Below are positions 11,961-23,701 of a stretch of DNA of 32,408 nt, in pieces. The notes beneath the pieces are model-generated. The model was given only the letters and a program-made list of their open reading frames with translations, did no database searches and was not told the DNA's origin. The stretch is from Nephromyces sp. MM_2019 (taxonomy: Eukaryota > Apicomplexa > Aconoidasida > Nephromycida): positions 1 to 32,408 of the forward strand of contig JADHZB010000200.1 in NCBI GenBank assembly GCA_015657535.1. Reading direction: 5' to 3'. Numbering within the stretch: the first letter of the stretch is position 1; each line of letters opens with the position of its first letter. The position numbers were made by a program, and so were the translations under genes.

Positions 11961-12530
11961 CTTTTGGTGGTCACGAAAATTAAGGGGAGCTGCTCAGACT
12001 TGCACAGCTAAAAACGACTTCAACAATTCTTACTGCTGCAGCGGTGAGGCATACGGTAAGGACGTCAGTGGTAAAGCTTGGAATATTTGTGCAAATAGTT
12101 GCAAAGAAGGCAGTGAATAACTTTTTCAATACTAGGTATTTATGACGAGTTATTTTTCAAAAATATTAATAAACTTTGGTTTATACAGCTAGGAAATTGA
12201 ATAAATGCAAGAACCCGGGCACTCATCATAACCTAGCCCTTTCAAGGCATGCGTAGAAAAAGGTCGGTACAAGGAGGAATTAGTGTAAAATGGCTATTAC
12301 ACGATAAGAGGACGGATGCATGAAGAGGTCCATGCAAGAGCGAAACAAGTATCCAACTTGCGTTGTGCTAAACGCTTCATGGGGAAATAACACGGAGCTA
12401 TAAAAAAGTGGCAAAAAGATGATATAGCTAAAATTGGCGAGTAATGCTCGAATTCATTCTTCAAAATTGTTGTATCAAATCTGATTATTCCTCATCCAAC
12501 AAGCCTTTACCCATTTTTGCAAACTAAAAC
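11961..12530. other. Intergenic stretch between the small candidate gene and the Arp6 3' end
   Basis: No open frame here has coding character. It should contain the 3' untranslated region of Arp6, which ends at 12531 on the minus strand, and the promoter of any gene starting at 11960. No repeat or RNA gene was seen. Confidence 0.45.
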
Positions 12531-15384
12531 TTATATATTAAACGATAGGGTTTGCCAACTATCACTACACGGGGCAAATTTGCTATTTCCAGACTCTAAA
12601 AACTCTGATCTGGTAATGCAATTTGCTAGAAAAAAATCTTGACTTCCGCAGATATCACTAATGCCACGCCAAATGCTTTCCGAAGAACCTTTTGCATGTT
12701 GGTAAACGGTAATCCTCCATTGCTGCATACAAGAAGAATTGAGGCAAAAATATTTTTGCAGCACAATAATGCAACCCGGTCTCTGATCGGGAATACTTGC
12801 AGAAGCGCGAATTATACCATCGACAGATATTATACCAATAAATTTATCGGAATAGCTGCTGATGTAAATAGAAAACTACAGAATAAACAAAAGAAGGCAT
12901 ATAAATTCGTTTACTATTCGGTCTATTTTTTTCCAAATAAAAATCGCCCAAAAGCATGCCAACCTCAGGAAGCAACATTCTCAGCTCTTTGAGGAGCCTC
13001 TCCTTAAATCCGCAGAACTTCGTTGAACCCCCGACTAAGAGAATTTGACGCGCCAGCAGCGGCTGCATCTCTACTGGGGCTAGGGATATTGATCTGCAAA
13101 CCAGTTCAGCAACTCCACATTCACTAAGATGCGCGTCTGCGGGATAATTAATAAAGCATGGTGAAAAGTAGGGATTTTAATACAGTAATAAAATAAAATG
13201 AGAAGACGAGTTCTCAAAAATACGGAAGAAAAAACCCCACAGAATTAAAGCAATGCATTAAAGCCACAAGTAGAGCAATAAAAATAATTGCAAAATTCTT
13301 AAAATACAGCAATTATCCATAGTATTCATATTCAAAGAAACTACTTAAAAATAGCACCTCATTGCGAATTTGACCTTTCAGATTAAACAAAAGCGCTTCA
13401 TTTCATACCTTGAGGACAGAACAATAGTTCTGGCACTGTAATCCTCTCGCTACCAAGCATAACCGCTTGTCTGCCCTCGTCTGTGGCATCCGCATATCCA
13501 AAAGTTTGAAAATCGTGCTGATTTTCTGACGGTGCACTAGACTCCATAATTAAAGAATCTTGAAGTTGAAGCTCAGTTTTATGCTGAACCCTTGACTCAC
13601 TGGTAGACTCAGCACAATTTTTAAACGTTCCATAAATTGGCTCATTGATATTAGAAGATTCCTCGGAATGATAAAAGGCTGAAAGATTCGCCTTCGATTC
13701 ATCCTTTTGAAAATAGTTCATCAAAAGTGATTTCTGACGGATTTAACGGGAAATTTTTTCAGCTTAAAAGACTTCAAATATGGACTTATCAAATAAAAGC
13801 CAGGAAAATGATTATATCCGTAAAGAAATAATAAAAACAAAAGCTCCTTATCCCTTCAAAATTGAGGCAAAAATGAAAAGAGCATCATAAAATAAGCAAA
13901 GAAAAAAATGGAGATAAGTATAAAAGGAATTCTAATTCATTAAATTTTCAGAAACACCACGTAAAATTGCAAGAAAAGGGACTTTAGGGAGTGCGAACGC
14001 ATGGGAGTCACAAATTCAATAAAAACGGTACGGGAACGGATAACTATAAATGAGATTTAAAGGACCTTAATTGCTCTTCATTGAAAAAGCAGTATACCAA
14101 TTCTTTCATATCTCTAGAAGAAGCACTCACATTTTTTACACCATAATCGGGAAGCTCGAACTCACAACGCAAATCATGTAAGCCAGGTTCAGGCCTCCCA
14201 GAGCTTCTTATCCACTTCTTCGCAGCAAAGAGCTCGCTGGAAAAGTCTCGCGATACGTAGCAGCACCTCTCCTTTAACTAAATGGCATACGATGAAAAAA
14301 AAAATCACAAAAAAAATAAGTTCTACTATGACAAGAGCACAAATCTAAAATTACACGAAGGTACAATATTTTCAAAGAAAGCTATATTAAAGGCAGGAAT
14401 AACAGTTTACTAATTATATTATCTTTGAATGTCAGAATGAAATAAAAAATCAATACCTACATGCTGAATTAAGAGTTCGTTCTGTCCCAGATCCACAGAG
14501 CGAAACGCCATTAAATTTTTCAACACAGTGTTCAGATGAAAGCCACCAATGTCAATACGAAGGGCGGTAGTTTGCAAAGGTTGACAATTAAAGAATGACA
14601 TTGTCTGACAACTGGAAAATCCGCAATCCAAGACCAGGCAACAGGGATTTCGCACAACCTCCCCATGTTTGTAGAATTCGTCAAACGAAGTGTCAACACC
14701 AGGTTTGCAGGAAAGCTCGTGGACTTCTCTTTTATGATCTGAGAAATTTTTACTCCCCGAATGGGCTCTTGTTTTGGAGGCACGTTGCTCCGTATCAATC
14801 AATGTAGCATTGGGAGTTGCTTCAATATTTTTAAGCAAATTTCCAGGAAAACAGTCTGTATTATATCCAGACTTACCGCCAGAATCACAACATAGTACCT
14901 GGAAATTTGATGCCTCCTTAGAATATAACGATGAAGAGGCGTTTACTCCAGCCCAAGATCTTCCCCAAAAACCATATGGAGCAGCGTATTGAGCAGGGAG
15001 AATCAGAGCTTGCGAGAATTGAAAGTCTTCGAAAAGTATCTCACACATAGAATGGCGAATAGCAGCAGGAGAAAGAAATGGTTCCGTCACAAATATAGAC
15101 AATCCCTCCGTAGAGCAATTCAGATAACCCTTACCAAAAGCCTTATCCCAAATATCTCGCTGCAAGTCCAGATCGACAAGCAGTCCGTGGGAAAAAGGAC
15201 GGTGGCAGAAGTACTCCGGCAAAAGATAGCAATGATCGGCGAAGTGCCTGACATTCTGTCGCTTCCTATGAGTTCCCATGCAGTTCGGCATGATATACTT
15301 CGGCACAGGGAGACCAGCCCAGCCCAGTTTTATGAAACCAGAGCCGTTGTCCAAAACTATAGTGGATTTCTTATCTGGTTCCAT
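12531..15384 (-). CDS. ARP6: Actin-related protein 6 (SWR1/SRCAP chromatin-remodelling subunit), five exons, 586 aa
   Basis: In transcript order the exons are 15384-14461, 14277-14131, 13733-13409, 13136-12964 and 12722-12531, with phases 0, 0, 1 and 0. The actin-fold landmarks appear in order. Phosphate-1 loop IVLDNGSGFIKLGW is at residues 9-22. TEPFLSPAAIRHSMCEILFE is at 100-119. Phosphate-2 loop LVLDCGFSSC is at 250-259. LRIDIGGFHLNTVLKN is at 275-290, and LKERCCYVSRDF opens exon 2 at 309. ERITVPELLFCPQ is at 453-465 and LLVGGSTKFCGF at 498-509. The Arp6-type C-terminus contains WRG and TRSEF. These match Arp6 rather than actin or other Arps. Arp6 works in the nucleus in SWR1-type complexes that deposit H2A.Z. 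The protein is longer than animal Arp6 (about 400 residues) because of insertions at about 141-245 and 370-445, both polar and Ser-rich. The last intron uses a weak GTTGGC donor, chosen because it alone restores the alignment. Confidence 0.93.
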
Positions 15385-15498
15385 AGTAAGGGGGGTATAT
15401 AGCCACTTGTTTTAGCACATAGTTACATTGATATAAAATAAATAAGTAGCTTCATCAGTTATAAGATTTCTCAGGTGGACTAACTATCCACGCTGCAG
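15385..15498. promoter_or_regulatory. Short divergent intergenic region upstream of Arp6
   Basis: The Arp6 start codon (15384, minus) and the possible plus-strand start at 15499 are 114 bases apart and point away from each other. If the plus-strand frame is a gene, this would be a shared divergent promoter. The stretch is AT-rich (ATATAAAATAAATAAG at about 15431-15446). No defined motif was identified. It must contain the Arp6 5' untranslated region in any case. Confidence 0.3.
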
Positions 15499-15810
15499 AT
15501 GGAAATTGAAGCAAAGAGCGCCCATGAACTGAGAGCCACGATGGCATCCCCATTGAAAGGCACAGAAACTGCAGGAACCTCACCTAATGGGGAGGAAGCA
15601 GCATTTTATGCCGAGACAGTCATAAAAGAAAATAAATCCCCTAATAAATTTATAGCAAAGCCATGTGGCAGAGTAAGCCTCGGACCATCACAAACGAAAA
15701 AGCTTCCGATATATGGAACTATGTGCTGGGAAGCTCCAGTTAAAGGCTTCAGAGTAAATTTTCCAAATGCAATGCCAATTGATTACTTATCCATTCCCGT
15801 AATAAACTAA
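15499..15810 (+). CDS. Possible gene or first exon, 103 aa, unidentified
   Basis: An ATG-started frame of 103 residues sits 114 bases from the Arp6 start in divergent orientation. It is polar and rich in Lys, Ser, Pro and Ala, with no signal peptide, membrane segment or domain that I recognise. Its frame contains three phase-0 donor-like sites: GTAAGC after residue 58, GTAAAT after about residue 89, and GTAATA after residue 100. The true exon may therefore be shorter and join downstream exons in the 15.85-16.4 kb region, but I could not find a join that kept phase. The ATG directly follows CTGCAG, which could itself be an acceptor. A chance frame cannot be excluded. Confidence 0.3.
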   Translation: MEIEAKSAHELRATMASPLKGTETAGTSPNGEEAAFYAETVIKENKSPNKFIAKPCGRVSLGPSQTKKLPIYGTMCWEAPVKGFRVNFPNAMPIDYLSIPVIN

Positions 15811-18800
15811 CTGCATGGACTGTAAATTTGCCACAATAATGCTTTAGAGCTGACGCTCACTTTTCCTCGCCACTCCTTAGCTTTAGATGAGACTGGCAGC
15901 AACAATGAGCCCAAACTTGCTCTCTCGCAACCTCATATTGGCAATCGGCAAGCATTCAACAATGAAAATTACGCGCTGAGCGGACTTTTAGCTCCTATTG
16001 ATGCATCGTGAAGTATGAAATCTTCAGTTAAATTGAATATTTTCTGCATCAGGGCAGTATGATGACACATCAGTACTATCGCGAAATGGACATGCGGCGC
16101 GCTGCTTGCTATCTACTATGAAAACTGTCCTGTGGCTGCCTCTAATAGAATCTTGGAGTTGTTAGATATATCTACCTCAACCTTGTATAGATTACTTGCT
16201 GCGGCTTATACCGCGTATCCAGCCAAGGGTTAACAAAAAAACAGTAGCATCATTTCAAGTGGCGGTGTTCAAAAAAAGGTCTCACCTCGCTACCGCTGGA
16301 GTGCTAGGGAAGAGTACACCCAAGGCATGAATATTACTATCTTCGGCACACATTTAATGATCGGTTGTCTGGCTTATATTCAGAGATCTCAAGGCTTGCA
16401 CGTCACAGCGAAAAGTCCGAGGTAGCGCTAATCACTACCTGCTTCACACATATAACGCGATAAACCCCGAGTACAGCCTTTATGTTCTGCTTCTGATAAT
16501 ACGACTTGTTTCAAAAACTTGAATCCACATACTAATTTGTACCCTTTGGCTGTATGCTCAATTGTGATGAGCCAGCTTGAAAGGACTAGCGATAAAGCAA
16601 TCATCGAGTCACGGTGGCGTCAGGCGAAATTTGACCTCGCGATAGAGGCAACCTTAATTACTGTGAGTTGCACGTTATTTGAGTAACAGTTCCCTGGAAA
16701 ATTTCATTCGAAATAATTCAGTAATTTTCAAGCAGGTATCGCTCCTGATACACATAACTCAAAAGCCGCTTCTGGTGCGGTTTTTGCTTTTCCTTATATT
16801 TCTTGGAAAAGCAGCGAAAAGATTATTGCAGTGTCTCTAGAATTATTTAATCGTTCCTCGAAGTTTAACGCGTTGCTGTCCTGAAACTGTAGTGACTAGT
16901 TGGTATTTCAACAAGCAAGATTGTTTCAGCTAGTATTATATAATTGCCATGATTTCACATAAAAAAAATTGTGGCGACCTGCAGTTAAGCGGTTCATTCT
17001 TATGCTTGATGTCACTGCTAGATGCAATCTACATATTGTACTATATATGATAAACTCAGACTGCTGTCACTTTACAGAAATTCATTAAGGTAAGCCAGCA
17101 TTTGGAGCATGCTACCGTGACATTTAATATGATTAGAAGGAACGTGTAGTTCTGAATATACATTTCAATACGATGCCAAAGTCAAAATATTGATAGAAGG
17201 CCCAAATATTTTTTACATAGTCACAAACGTGGAATGCTAAGCAAGTCCGTGCGGGCATGTGAAGGCGTGAAATTGTTGCTACTATTGAGATGGCATGTTA
17301 AGATTCCTTTTCTATCTTAACCAAATTCACTCAAGGTGCTAAATGAGATGTTAGTAGGTTTTGTACAATATGCAAAGCAATAAGCGGGTCAAGCATCCTG
17401 GGGGACTCGAAGTATTTACGAAATTCATTTTCCTTGCATACTACTTGTAGGTGCAACACGCTCCTATTACAAGAGAGAGCCAAAGAAATAACAGCCATCA
17501 TTGCATAGTCCACCGTATGATGTAAAAATTGACTATGCTCAGGAGGTTGCTTTGCGGTTGAAATAACTGGGAAACTAAGAATCTGCACACGGCTGAGAGC
17601 ATGCGATACAGACGGGAAAATAAAATTCATCCGCCTCCCGAGGTATAGCAATTGAGAGATACATCGCTAAAGTCAAGTATTCTGAATAAAATACTAGTGA
17701 CACGGGACCGTACATTCATAAGGAGTGTTTATTTACTGCAAGGGTTTTAGTTAATTAAGTTGTTCATGGTCTCGCAGTTTCGAAAACTTCTCATGACCTA
17801 AATTTTTTTATGTGAACATAATGTGAGAATTCTGTCTTGCCACTGAAGACTAAAGGGACGCCGACTATTGTACAAGCAACGAAGGAAGCTATACGGTCAA
17901 GCTTTAAGCAGGCTAAGCTTCACACAAATTAATAATCTCTATAGATGCAATTTTCCACAGCAAAAAAGGCTTAAAAGCTGTAGAAGGGCAACGAATTTCC
18001 AGCCCTTAAAACATCTTTCCTTAATAAAATGCACAATAATTGATAAAATTCGTTTTAGTCACTGCCCGATGCGGTTCCACACTTCAAAAAAATGTTTTTG
18101 CAATGTAAGATCTATTTCCATACGTGAATGCATTAAGAAAAGCACTAGGGCAAGATTTCTCAGCGGTTTCTTCGGTTTTTAAGAGTGTAAGAAACCCCAC
18201 GTGGATTGCGCTTAACCTCACTGTTCCAATTATATTCGCTACCAAAGTCCTGCCATGGTTTTTTTAATACGGTAAGATATTCATTAAAAATAATGATCAG
18301 GCTTGCAAACAACCTATGGGCTAGGTAAAGCCGTATGCGTAACTCCGCCAGCTTTTTTTTTGTATTGAGACATGTTAACATGTCTGGTACACAAATTTTC
18401 ATTTGCATCTTTGATCATTTCCACCGAGGCTAATACGGACAGTATACCCGCTTGCAGAAGCCACTATTTAAAAGAAAATTTTTTTTACGGATGACTTTTA
18501 GCTGCAGTAACAATAGATTTGCATAATTAGCAATGACAATAACACATTACTCGATTTCTATAGGTTTTGAAACTATAGCTATATAATTATAAACAAGTTA
18601 GAAATCCACCGCACGCTAGGAACAAGCGCTACTTCTGTTGTTCACAGTTCAGCGATGAATGAATAAAATAGCTATCATAGCGCCCTTGATGCAGCGGTTG
18701 TATGCGAGACACTTGCGAATTTGGATGGCACGTCATTGCACGATAAACTACGTTGCTTTCAGCAGCATGTAATATCATTAAGTCAACTCTTTGTGAAATG

Positions 18801-19821
18801 AAAGCATTTTTGGACTTGCTTAGCTCAACAGGAGTTAGCAGAATTCATAATACTATTTCTGGTTACGTTCTAGTGACTTGATTTTTACCGCAGGCGGGCT
18901 ATGAAAAAACCCAAGATTTTATGTCATTTGTTCATACTGCACCTACGTAATTGCGGCACTCCCTGGTATATATTATACTCTCATAATTCGATGTGAAAAC
19001 GCTTAATTATTTCTTTTGTCCATAGTTCTTAGTAAGAAGTCCCAGGCTTTCCGTTCTGCTCTACCAAAAAAGTCAACCGTGTCGGCTAGAAATTCAGCAC
19101 AATTGATTCTGCGTTTATACTTGCCCTGGCTAATTTAAATAGTTGAACTTTTAACCGTGGTACTATCTATCAAGCCGCTTGTATTTCCGTCAACATTTCT
19201 AATTATAAGTTGGAAGCCTATTATCTGCTGGGGCATTAATTAATCGCAAGGCACCTATGCAAAAAGGTGGGACATGCACAATAGAAGATTCGCATCTACA
19301 TAATCCTTTGCATAATTAGCAGCCCGTAAGTTATAGATGAACTTTGCACCCTGAAATACTCGCCGTAATATGATGATGGATGCACTTTTCACGAGTGCTG
19401 TGAATTTTTTGTCGCGGTATCTATTCACCCGCAATAGCAGAAATATTATTTTTGCCTAGAGAATGGCCTTGGGGATACAAGGATAGTGATGCCTCCTTTA
19501 AGGCCCTCTTATACTCTCTCTGGAAGGAACATGTATGTAAGGGCTTGCTGTTTAGCAAACCTAGCACTTCCGAGCGGATGGCACGTCTCAACTGAAGCTG
19601 GCACTGCAAGATAACCAACAGTGCACGCGCAACAGAGCTGTGGTGTTTGAAGCTTTTTTGTTTTGAGCGTGCTTAAGCTTATACTAATAGCCAACAAGCT
19701 TCGAAGCAAAAAGTAGTCCTGCGTTAACTATTTGAGCTCTGTCACATTAGGTGCGCGGATACGACTTTAATCATTTTCTGTAACAAATTTTTTCGTTCCA
19801 AAAGTTGCATCATTTCCAATT
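15811..19821. other. Long intergenic stretch with scattered unassigned open frames
   Basis: No gene could be built across these 4 kb. On the plus strand, 15829-16011 and 16066-16422 hold open frames of coding-like composition; the second is 119 codons broken by one TAA at 16231-16233. On the minus strand, 17331-17651 is open for 107 codons and could be a helical exon. Basic-rich frames at 17868-18182 (plus) and 18160-18408 (minus) lack partners. No tRNA, repeat array or mobile element was recognised. The right end must include the 5' region of the hydrolase gene. Confidence 0.4.
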
Positions 19822-22800
19822 ATGGGTAATTTACAGTCTCTCTCGAATGCTATTATATTTCCAGCCCCAGTTAGCACGGTAAGCCAGCTAAATTCCAGAT
19901 TTTCCTTCGGTTTTCACGTGTCCTCTTATATTTCCAGAGCAGCGGTGTATCTGTGGATCGCAAAAAAAATTTTGGGCTGCCTCAAATGAATAAATTTCAT
20001 CTTGCATATGGATCATAAAAGGAGTACCATACTAGCACTACACCTGAAATTACTTTTTTGCTATGGTAACGTTTGACGCTGGTACACTATTAAACTAACT
20101 CCGTAGTGCCATGGCAACTCATGCATCTCTTGCAACTTCCAATCACTTCATCGCCGGAAGTGAAATTCATCGCAAAAAAAAGCAGGTGACACCTCCAGGG
20201 GCCTCATTGCCACGAAAAATGAGCTCACTATAAAGCCAGAGAAGCTGAACTGTGCATCGCACCGTTACCGATTAGTTTAAGCATAATTCAACATAATATA
20301 GTAGCATCACCGAAATACTCTACAGAAGGTTGCTTATGCTGAGTGACTTATTTTGCATCGCTATTTAAAAACGGGGCTGTTCATGGATGGTGCAGGCGAC
20401 CCATGACTCATAACGTACACACCGCAAACTGCTCGCCTTACGCATAAACTTGAAGCTTTCGCAGTCACAAATTGAGGGGACACTGCTACTCCCTACCTTA
20501 TTCCTTTAATGGCTTTTGATTTGCGCAGTACGATGAGACTCTAAAGGACTTGATATGGATAGACGAGCATATACCTCCAGTGGGTCCCCCTGCTCATCCT
20601 ACAATATCCAGCGAATCGGTGAACTTTTTCCCAGCGCTTTTCTTGCAAGCACACTACCCAAATGATCTTACTATCCTGTATTGGCACGGTAAAAAATCTT
20701 CTGCGCTAGCACTATACTCACGATGTCAAGTTTCTCAGAAGCTGGCACTCTACAATGTAGTCAGTGTTTTTGCCGGAGAATGCTTGTTACGTCTTGGAAA
20801 ATCCTCTACTGTGAAGCGTGATATTGTCTTCCTTAAGGGCGGATGACAGCAGCCACATCAATGCAGCGCCAGCTATGTTCACTTACCCACGCCGTGTTTA
20901 AGCTATAATAATTTATGCTTTCTTGTTACGCTTCAAAAAAAGTGAAAATAGGGTTTCAAGGCACGTTACCTCCTTCACATCATTTCAGGCAACTCGTGCG
21001 ACTTAGGCGACGTCTGCGAAGAGTTAGAAGAACTTAGAGACTACATAAATTGTAACATCTGCGCGATAGAATATCCGGGTTACGGGTTGCGAAACGACGT
21101 TATGCCAGCTAAGGAGACCATTGATACGTGGAGCCTCGCAGCGCTTAGGTTTCTAGTATGGAAAGGTATCCCAACAGAATCAATTCTCTGCTTCGGAAGA
21201 TCCATTGGAACAGGTATGAAAAGGTAGAAAAATGTGAAATTAAACACCGAGCTGATACTAAGTATAAACTTGACGAGCGCCTTTAAGCTATAAAGATTGT
21301 ACGATTTTTGCAGGACCAGCTTGCCAGCTGGCGTCAACCCTAACATCACAGAATACCGTAATAGGTGGACTTTTACTCCATTCTCCATACCGATCTATAC
21401 AGAGCCTAGTCAAAGGTATGAAATTACCTAAGAGTTTCACTATCGTTTACGTTTGACCTGAGAAAATCATGCAATTAATCTCTGCCTATTAGGTTTAGAA
21501 AAAATTTCAATCCATAAAATTTTATTTTAATGACAACTCAAAGCAACCGTACAAAGGTAAACAAATCTACAGGTTTGCTTCATGGATATAAGTGGGTAAA
21601 ATACCATCGCATCAGAAATTAAGCTTTAGAAATAAGGACAAAAGTTCAGTAATTATACGTACTGTGAAAAAAGTGAGCAAAATTGACAAGCCACCAGAAC
21701 AACGATCCCAGTTCTATCGGGAGAAGATGTGTGTCGATATGTCACGCGTCAAAACCCATCCTTGATATCCAACAGTATCGCATTATACAATAAAATTGAA
21801 ACAAAATTTCCCGTAGATCATATGATACTGGCATGATATTGCTAGTTTATACGATTGCTTTAAAAGTAAAGCTCCTTTTGATACAGATTACGCTGGAGTT
21901 CCAGGAACCTGGTTCATTAGTGAGCACTGGGACAATGAAACAAGAATATTAGAGCTAGGAACTGATTGTCCAGTGCTGATAATTCACGGTCAGGACGACG
22001 AAATAATCCCCGTGGATCACGGAAAGCGCTTGTACGCGACTTGCGGATCAAAAAAAAAGAAATCTTCATTTCCAGAAAATTCTCCACATAACGCCTACTT
22101 GATTATAAAGGTGCAGCATATAAACAAATAACCCAACACTGTGTGTTTGCCTACTATGCATTATTGATAAAACCGGCATAAAGCAAAAAAATTAGACCCA
22201 CAACGTAGCGGAGGAAGAATAATGTACCATAGGATATCATGCTTAAACCTCAAAAAATTGAAGTTCAGCTGTACAATTTAACTACAAATTTACAGGATAT
22301 AGGCGAGCCGATTTCTGCATTCTTAAAAGACTTTAATATAAAGGGAAACGCAAGAGCAGTCCAAATCAGCAAAGCATTTCAACGACCGCCAGAAATTATT
22401 TCTAATCAGCTGGCGATAGAGACCCCCATAAGCAGCCCTGGGGAAGGGTAAGAACTTTCAACGGGTGACACTGGCTTTGAAAGCTAAGAAGAGAAGTTTT
22501 TACCCTCGGAATAAGAACAAAATATGCATGAAAGGGGTTCAAATATAGGAGAATATGACAACAGTAAATATCAAGGTCATCGCATCATATCTATCCCCAA
22601 ACTTAGCAGTATTATCAAAATATTTGATAAACTCAACAAAGGGCACAGGACCTATCTTCTTGCAGGGAAAATATAAAAAACAAGCTAGCTGATTCAAAAG
22701 AATTGAATGAAACATCAAAGAGCCCTACAAACAGCCTGCTAATTCTTAACAAGCAATTCAGCAGCGCCACAATACTTGATATAGGAAAGAGTGCCAAAGA

Positions 22801-22846
22801 GATTGCTAAGGGAAGTAATTCAAAACACATCAGATTTTTCAAATAA
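19822..22846 (+). CDS. ABHD17-like alpha/beta serine hydrolase (probable protein depalmitoylase), six or seven exons
   Basis: The exons are 19822-19878, 20529-20688, 20989-21213, 21314-21415, 21887-22110 and 22296-22451, with phases 0, 1, 1, 1 and 0, giving 307 residues with a stop at 22449. The start MGNLQSLSN fits N-myristoylation of Gly2. FPAPVSTY matches the family's N-terminal Pro-rich motif. The hydrolase core follows: LTILYWHGNSCDLGD (oxyanion region), IEYPGYG, nucleophile elbow FGRSIGTGPA with Ser144, LLLHSPYRSI, LIIHGQDDEIIP with Asp219, and His249 in SPHN. DIGEPISAFLKDF corresponds to the family's terminal helix. ABHD17 enzymes remove palmitate from membrane-bound proteins. A strong donor (GTAAGA at 22448) overlaps the stop. 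Using it joins, in phase 2, to 22666-22846 after TTCTTGCAG, replacing the stop with a 60-residue polar tail (366 residues in all). The core is certain; the last exon is optional. Confidence 0.9.
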
Positions 22847-23701
22847 CAGGTATACTGCGCTTTATGATTATCGAAAAATTGATTTTGTAGGGCTCGCACT
22901 TTCATATCGTTTCTGAAGATAATATCAATGCAAGCACAAGGCACACGACTTTCACTGGAATAGTACTACCGTACTGTATTTTTTTGCAAGATATGCCATA
23001 AAAACACTTTGACTGGCAAAACTTGATAATTCGACAGCATAAATGCAGGAACCAGGCCTACAACTACTTCGAACTATAAAATAACGCAAGCAAAAAGAAC
23101 TTTTATATGCTGGATTGCTTCTCCACTAGTTCCTCAGAACCATATCTTCTGATAGTAGTGATCCACATTAAAAAACAGCTAGTAAGCGCAATAATGATAT
23201 TAGAGTTAGAATGACTCAAGCAGGCAATCAGGCGGAACACTCAAAGATTCAAATACAGAAAAAAAACATGGTGCTGAAGATGCTACAAATGTTTCTCTGG
23301 AAAAAGCCACCGTGCCCCATTGGTCACATGCGGTTGATACATCCGGTTGCGATAAATTTACTTCTTAGCTATCGGTTCTTCCAAGTCAGCATAATGGAAA
23401 AGCTTCCATCCATCCTTGTAGAATTTAGAATACTGTAGAACAATACATGAAAAATGAAATAGCAGTGAGCAGTAATATGAAAGAAAAGATTAAATAATAA
23501 TGTACAATGTAAAATTATTTAGCCAAAGTTTCGTATTACTCGGCAAGGCAGAATAATGACCTTTAACGACTTTGCAAAAAAGTGAAACATGAGCGAAAAG
23601 GCACAGCACCACAAATGAACAAAAAGCGGTACCAAACTTTTTTGCAGGAAAGGGTGAAGTTTGTCGCAAGGAAATACAAACAAAAGTACTTGCCAATTAA
23701 A
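22847..23701. other. Convergent intergenic stretch
   Basis: This lies between the hydrolase 3' end (plus) and the 3' end of the candidate mitochondrial-type gene (minus). At 23211-23438 two plus-strand frames overlap. One is basic and hydrophobic. The other, roughly 23212-23370, is polar with motifs such as HGAEDATNVSLEKA and looks more like protein, but I found no phase-matched link to the hydrolase gene. Nothing else was seen. Confidence 0.35.

Noticed and set aside
12639..15402. Plus-strand open frames at 12639-12992, 14595-14807, 14774-14992 and 14989-15402
   Set aside because: They are antisense shadows of Arp6 exons. The minus strand carries the conserved motifs and consistent splice phases.
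16231..16233. Idea that TAA is reassigned in this genome
   Set aside because: The well-supported genes end at TAA (Arp6, orphan, hydrolase short form) and have no internal TAA, TAG or TGA.
16761..16789. Hairpin followed by T-run (AAAAGCCGC...GCGGTTTTT) resembling a bacterial terminator
   Set aside because: The window is clearly eukaryotic and no gene ends here. The stem is four G/C pairs with a bulge, so chance is likely.
17331..17651. Minus-strand 107-codon frame whose middle looked faintly like a proteasome-chaperone HEAT repeat
   Set aside because: The resemblance is an impression from a few residues. No donor precedes its stop, no partner exon was found, and frames of this length are expected by chance in 32 kb.
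22633..22944. Minus-strand 103-residue frame with two hydrophobic stretches
   Set aside because: It lies opposite the candidate seventh exon of the hydrolase, which has matching phase and a good acceptor. The hydrophobicity follows from reading an A-rich exon in reverse.
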